Part shown: positions 60,789-64,000 of the stretch, piece after piece
Layout: each line of letters opens with the position of its first letter
Numbering within the stretch: position 1 is the first letter of the stretch
DNA from: HGM04593 sp045644465
Lineage (GTDB): Bacteria; Bacteroidota; Bacteroidia; Bacteroidales; Bacteroidaceae
DNA: 64,000 nucleotides
Reading direction: 5' to 3'
NCBI GenBank assembly: GCA_045644465.1
Contig: JAZRGV010000029.1
Span: 1 to 64,000, forward strand
Program-made: the position numbers and the translations under genes
Notes under the pieces: generated by a model
What the model saw: the letters and a program-made list of their open reading frames with translations, nothing else
Databases searched by the model: none
Told to the model about the DNA's origin: nothing

Positions 60789-61409
60789 TTAAATAGTTTT
60801 TCCGCTGAACGGTGTGCGGTTGATTATTGAACTTCCCAGCGTAACCTCGTCGGCATATTCAAGCTCATCGCCAACAGATATTCCTCTTGCTATAACGGAA
60901 AGTTTCACATCATATTGCGCCAATTTGCGATATATATAAAAATTAGTGGTATCACCCTCCATTGTGGAGCTGAGTGCGAGAATTATCTCTTTTACACCAC
61001 CCTGGGCCACTCGCGACACAAGAGAGTCTATCTGCAGGTCGCTTGGCGACACTCCATCCATTGGCGATATGACTCCACCAAGCACATGATACACACCACG
61101 ATACTGCATTGTATTCTCCACCGCCATCACATCTTGAATGTTCTCCACAACGCATATTATGCTATGGTCGCGCATAGGATTTGCGCACACCGGGCAAATG
61201 TCGGTATCGGAGATGCTATGACACACACTGCAATACTTTGCTTCACGTTTCAGGGTAATCATTGCCTCGGAAAAAGCTGCCACTTCGGTCTCCTTCTTGC
61301 GTAGCAGATGCAACACAAGACGGGTAGCAGTCTTGCGACCTATACCAGGCAGCTTGGTAAATTCCCTTACAGCCTTTTCAAGAAGTGTCGATGGATATTC
61401 CTGGTTCAT
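60789..61409 (-). CDS. recR: Recombination protein RecR
   Basis: The 206-residue protein starts at ATG 61409 (a TTG at 61412 is unlikely). It has the helix-hairpin-helix FTKLPGIGRKTATRLVLHLL, a zinc site CSVCHSISDTDICPVC and the TOPRIM domain (IICVVENIQDVMAVE; VKEIILALSSTMEGDTT). RecR works with RecO in loading RecA on gapped DNA. First gene of the operon with the membrane protein, GT2 and GNAT genes. Confidence 0.96.
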   Translation of the reverse strand: MNQEYPSTLLEKAVREFTKLPGIGRKTATRLVLHLLRKKETEVAAFSEAMITLKREAKYCSVCHSISDTDICPVCANPMRDHSIICVVENIQDVMAVENTMQYRGVYHVLGGVISPMDGVSPSDLQIDSLVSRVAQGGVKEIILALSSTMEGDTTNFYIYRKLAQYDVKLSVIARGISVGDELEYADEVTLGSSIINRTPFSGKTI

Positions 61410-61491
61410 CAATATGCTTTATTTTTCCTTAAAACGAGCGCGAAGATAGTCAAAAACCGCGATAAAAAGGCAAAACTTCAATGAAAGATTG

Positions 61492-62859
61492 TTATTCTAT
61501 CACCACATCAACCTCCGCGGGGAATAGACGCTCGGGGTCGAAATATTCGGCACAACTCTCTACCATTGCCTTCAACGTAGGCTTCACAATACCATTGAAA
61601 GCCTCCTTGCCGTTTACAATAACCTTTATTGGTTTTGACAGGTCGAAAAGTTCCTCGTTCAAGTAGAACTTAACACTACCTTTTGTGGCAGGAGTATATT
61701 TCTTGGTAAAAATCATTGGAATGCCATATATCTGCTCCACTGTTGTATATTCTACGTTATTCACCGACATGATTATAACATTATCAGCAATCTGCACCTC
61801 GTAGCATGTACGTTGTTCATCATTCTCGCGTGATGTCTCATTCACCTTGAGGTTATAGAAACCTGTTCGGTGACGGCCATACATATCATAATCTTCCCAA
61901 TAGAAATAGCTTGGGTGAGGATTACGTTCAAACTGTCTTAGCCATGGAGTTGTGGGAGCATAGTCGATGCCATGTCCCATACCGGGAACAAGTTCTATGA
62001 AGAAGTTATAATTATCGGGATGTACTTTACGCAGGCTGTCGATGGTTAGTGCAGCATTGTATGTCATATAGTTACGAGCAAAGCCATAGTCACGTTCACC
62101 GGTACGCAACGAGAATGCAATGTTGGCCAGATTTTCCATTGGAGCATTCTTCAAAGGCTCACCGCCAGCCATAGGACCTGCTCCAGCAAGGTAATCGGCA
62201 TAGAACGAAGCTAAACGCTGACTACCGTAACCACCCTCGGAGATACCAAAGAAATAGACTTTGTTGGCATCGACATTTCCACTCACGAAAGCCAGACGCA
62301 ACAACTTCTCCCAAGCCCATTGCTTGCTTTGTATAGCCCAACGGTAAAGCTCTCCATAGGCATTAGGTATCTGTGGAACAAAATGCAACGATGGAGAGTC
62401 CTCGAACATAGAACACAGTTTATAGCCTGTTTCCCATTCACGCTCCTTATTTCCTGAGCCGTGCATGTAGAGATACAAAGGATAACCCTCGCCCGGCATA
62501 TCTCCTTTTTTGATGAAATAATAAGGCATAACAGCTTTTGGCTCCAATTCCTCCGGGAGAGTCCAAAAACCTGTGTCACGTGGTTCGGTGGTTGAATATG
62601 GAGCAATGAGTTTATCCTCGTCAAAGTTATTCACCGCTTCGCGCCAGCATTCCCACACAGCTTTACGCACAGTTTCAATGTCGGCCAGGCTTATTTTTTC
62701 ATTACCGCTATACACAACAGAGCCTTTTTGCAGACTGCTGGTAAAATAACTGCTAACCTTTTTTGATTTTTTCTTTGACAAAGTACCTGCCGATGCCGGA
62801 GTAAAAACAAGGGCAACTGCAAACAGTGCCATCACCAATGACAAATATAATCTTCTCAT
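61492..62859 (-). CDS. Secreted alpha/beta-hydrolase (esterase-like)
   Basis: The 455-residue protein has a signal peptide (ends TPASAG). The hydrolase domain (110-330) shows LYLYMHGSGN (oxyanion region), a nucleophile elbow GISEGGYGS and VPGMGHGIDY for the catalytic His. A C-terminal beta domain (350-455) follows. It looks like an extracellular esterase or peptidase of the S9/esterase-D kind; substrate unknown. The 62860-63039 gap contains divergent promoters for this gene and the TonB receptor. Confidence 0.75.
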   Translation of the reverse strand: MRRLYLSLVMALFAVALVFTPASAGTLSKKKSKKVSSYFTSSLQKGSVVYSGNEKISLADIETVRKAVWECWREAVNNFDEDKLIAPYSTTEPRDTGFWTLPEELEPKAVMPYYFIKKGDMPGEGYPLYLYMHGSGNKEREWETGYKLCSMFEDSPSLHFVPQIPNAYGELYRWAIQSKQWAWEKLLRLAFVSGNVDANKVYFFGISEGGYGSQRLASFYADYLAGAGPMAGGEPLKNAPMENLANIAFSLRTGERDYGFARNYMTYNAALTIDSLRKVHPDNYNFFIELVPGMGHGIDYAPTTPWLRQFERNPHPSYFYWEDYDMYGRHRTGFYNLKVNETSRENDEQRTCYEVQIADNVIIMSVNNVEYTTVEQIYGIPMIFTKKYTPATKGSVKFYLNEELFDLSKPIKVIVNGKEAFNGIVKPTLKAMVESCAEYFDPERLFPAEVDVVIE

Positions 62860-63039
62860 TCCTAACTTAATTTTTCTGCGAATTTACGTCACAACGTTCA
62901 AAGTGACAATTATATTTTAACTATTTGCATCGTTATTCACTAAAATTTATAAAGAAAGAGGCTTTTTTAACAAAATGTTGCTATTCTATAAATTTCAATT
63001 TATACCGAACTTTGCAAAAATTTAAAATAAGATTAATAG

Positions 63040-64000
63040 ATGAAATATATGAACAGAGTGCTTTTTTTGATTATAGCCCTATTGGGAGTAACACCATTCA
63101 TGCAAATTGGTGCAACGGAAATAAAAGATGGCAACAAGATATCAGGACATATCATTGAATATGGCACAGAAGAAAATATCCCCTTTGCATCGATACTTAT
63201 TGAGGAGACAGGCGAAGGAACTATGAGTAATGAACAGGGACAGTTTATCTTCAGCAACCTTACACCCGGTACATACACATTGCGTGCATCGGCTATCGGC
63301 TATCAGACTGCCACAAAAGAGGTTACAGTAAGCAAAGACTACACAGCAGTGATGCACTTTAAACTTAAACAGGAAAACATAGCCATAGAGGAGGTTGTAG
63401 TATCGGCAAGCCGTAACGAGATGAGCCGTTGGGAAGCCCCTGTAGTGGTATCTGTTGCATCAGAGAAACTGTTCGAGACAATCAATGCTCCCGACCTAGC
63501 CAAAAGCCTCAACTACGTTACAGGCTTGCGCGTGGAGAACAACTGCCAGAACTGTGGCTTTCCACAGGTGCGTATCAACGGACTCGAAGGCCCTTACTCG
63601 CAGATATTGATAAACAGCCGTCCTGTGGTGAGTGCTTTGAGCGGTGTCTATGGCCTTGAGCAGATACCGGTGAATATGATTGAGCGCGTAGAGGTTGTTC
63701 GTGGAGGCGGTTCAGCTCTCTTTGGAGCAAACGCCGTTGGCGGAACGGTAAACATTATCACAAAAGACCCTATAGAAAACTCATTTTCCGTTTCTACAAA
63801 CTTGACCTGCTACGATGCAAAATCGTGGGAACAGAATGTTGGAGCAAACGTATCGCTCGTATCAAAGGACAATTCATACGGCATAGCCGTGTATGAGAAC
63901 TACCGCAACCGCAACCCTTACGACCACGACGGCGACGGATTCTCAGAGCTTGGCATGATAAACCTAAACACATTCGGTTTGCGTACATACTACCGCCCTA
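63040..64000 (+). CDS. TonB-dependent outer-membrane receptor, 5' part, cut by the window edge
   Basis: The frame begins at ATG 63040 and is open to the end (320 codons). There is a signal peptide (VLFLIIALLGVTPFMQIGAT), a carboxypeptidase-regulatory-like domain (34-110, PGTYTLRASAIGYQTATKEV), a TonB box (IEEVVVSASR) at 116-125, and a plug domain (132-250) ending in VNIITKDP. The plug has CxxC at Cys169/Cys172 in NNCQNCGFPQVRINGLEGPY. This is not the SusC type; it resembles receptors for metal chelates or vitamins. The CxxC could bind a metal. The barrel lies mostly outside the window. Confidence 0.9.
   Translation, partial: MKYMNRVLFLIIALLGVTPFMQIGATEIKDGNKISGHIIEYGTEENIPFASILIEETGEGTMSNEQGQFIFSNLTPGTYTLRASAIGYQTATKEVTVSKDYTAVMHFKLKQENIAIEEVVVSASRNEMSRWEAPVVVSVASEKLFETINAPDLAKSLNYVTGLRVENNCQNCGFPQVRINGLEGPYSQILINSRPVVSALSGVYGLEQIPVNMIERVEVVRGGGSALFGANAVGGTVNIITKDPIENSFSVSTNLTCYDAKSWEQNVGANVSLVSKDNSYGIAVYENYRNRNPYDHDGDGFSELGMINLNTFGLRTYYRP

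Overview
The window looks like chromosomal DNA from a member of the order Bacteroidales (phylum Bacteroidota), close to Bacteroides/Prevotella. Three lines of evidence support this: a SusC/SusD nutrient-uptake operon with several lipoproteins; the Bacteroidota form of the cell-wall/division (dcw) cluster, running mraZ-rsmH-ftsL-ftsI-murE-mraY-murD-ftsW-murG-murC-ftsQ-ftsA-ftsZ with no ddl; and several promoters of the Bacteroidota type TTTG-N19/20-TAnnTTTG instead of the E. coli consensus. No plasmid, prophage, CRISPR array or intact insertion sequence was seen. Most of the DNA is core chromosome, with a few accessory patches.

Layout: (1) 1-790 holds gene edges, a leftover C-terminal tail of a secreted protein, a strong terminator, and paired 20-bp palindromes resembling REPIN elements. 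(2) 795-8923, minus strand, is a housekeeping operon in transcription order dnaN, DnaQ-like exonuclease, coaBC (joined in frame to a DUF4835 secreted-protein gene), recN, an rlmB-like methyltransferase and a protease-like/TPR protein. A DUF3127 OB-fold gene diverges from it. (3) 9608-12515 holds a MerR/GyrI-type regulator and rho, whose product carries a disordered insert of about 220 residues. (4) 12727-27392, minus strand, is a nine-gene outer-membrane uptake operon: SusC, SusD, DUF4984-like, DUF5003-like, two leucine-rich-repeat lipoproteins, a subtilisin-like lipoprotein protease, a DUF1573 protein and a small lipoprotein. The likely substrate is protein or peptide. (5) 27781-32909, minus strand, carries nrdD-nrdG, a nitroreductase, a DUF5009 membrane protein and engB. 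(6) 33161-36874 has a small membrane protein, fabK, nhaA and an M28 peptidase.

(7) 37089-52920, plus strand, is the complete dcw cluster with a yqeY-like gene at its end; it is preceded by repeats matching the known MraZ operator. It makes the lipid-linked peptidoglycan precursor (MurE, MurD, MurC, MraY, MurG) and assembles the division machine (FtsL, FtsI, FtsW, FtsQ, FtsA, FtsZ). (8) 52917-56308 has recO (convergent with yqeY), tRNA-Glu, rpsT and gyrB. (9) 56802-57332 encodes an unusual secreted polycationic protein with thirteen 8-residue repeats behind a near-consensus promoter, the most novel object in the window. (10) 57672-62859, minus strand, has a secreted protein of unknown function, tRNA-Asp, an acetyltransferase, a glycosyltransferase, a membrane protein, recR and a secreted esterase-like protein. 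(11) From 63040 a TonB-dependent receptor with a CxxC motif runs off the end of the window.

All identifications rest on reading the translated sequences and remembered family features; no database search was run.
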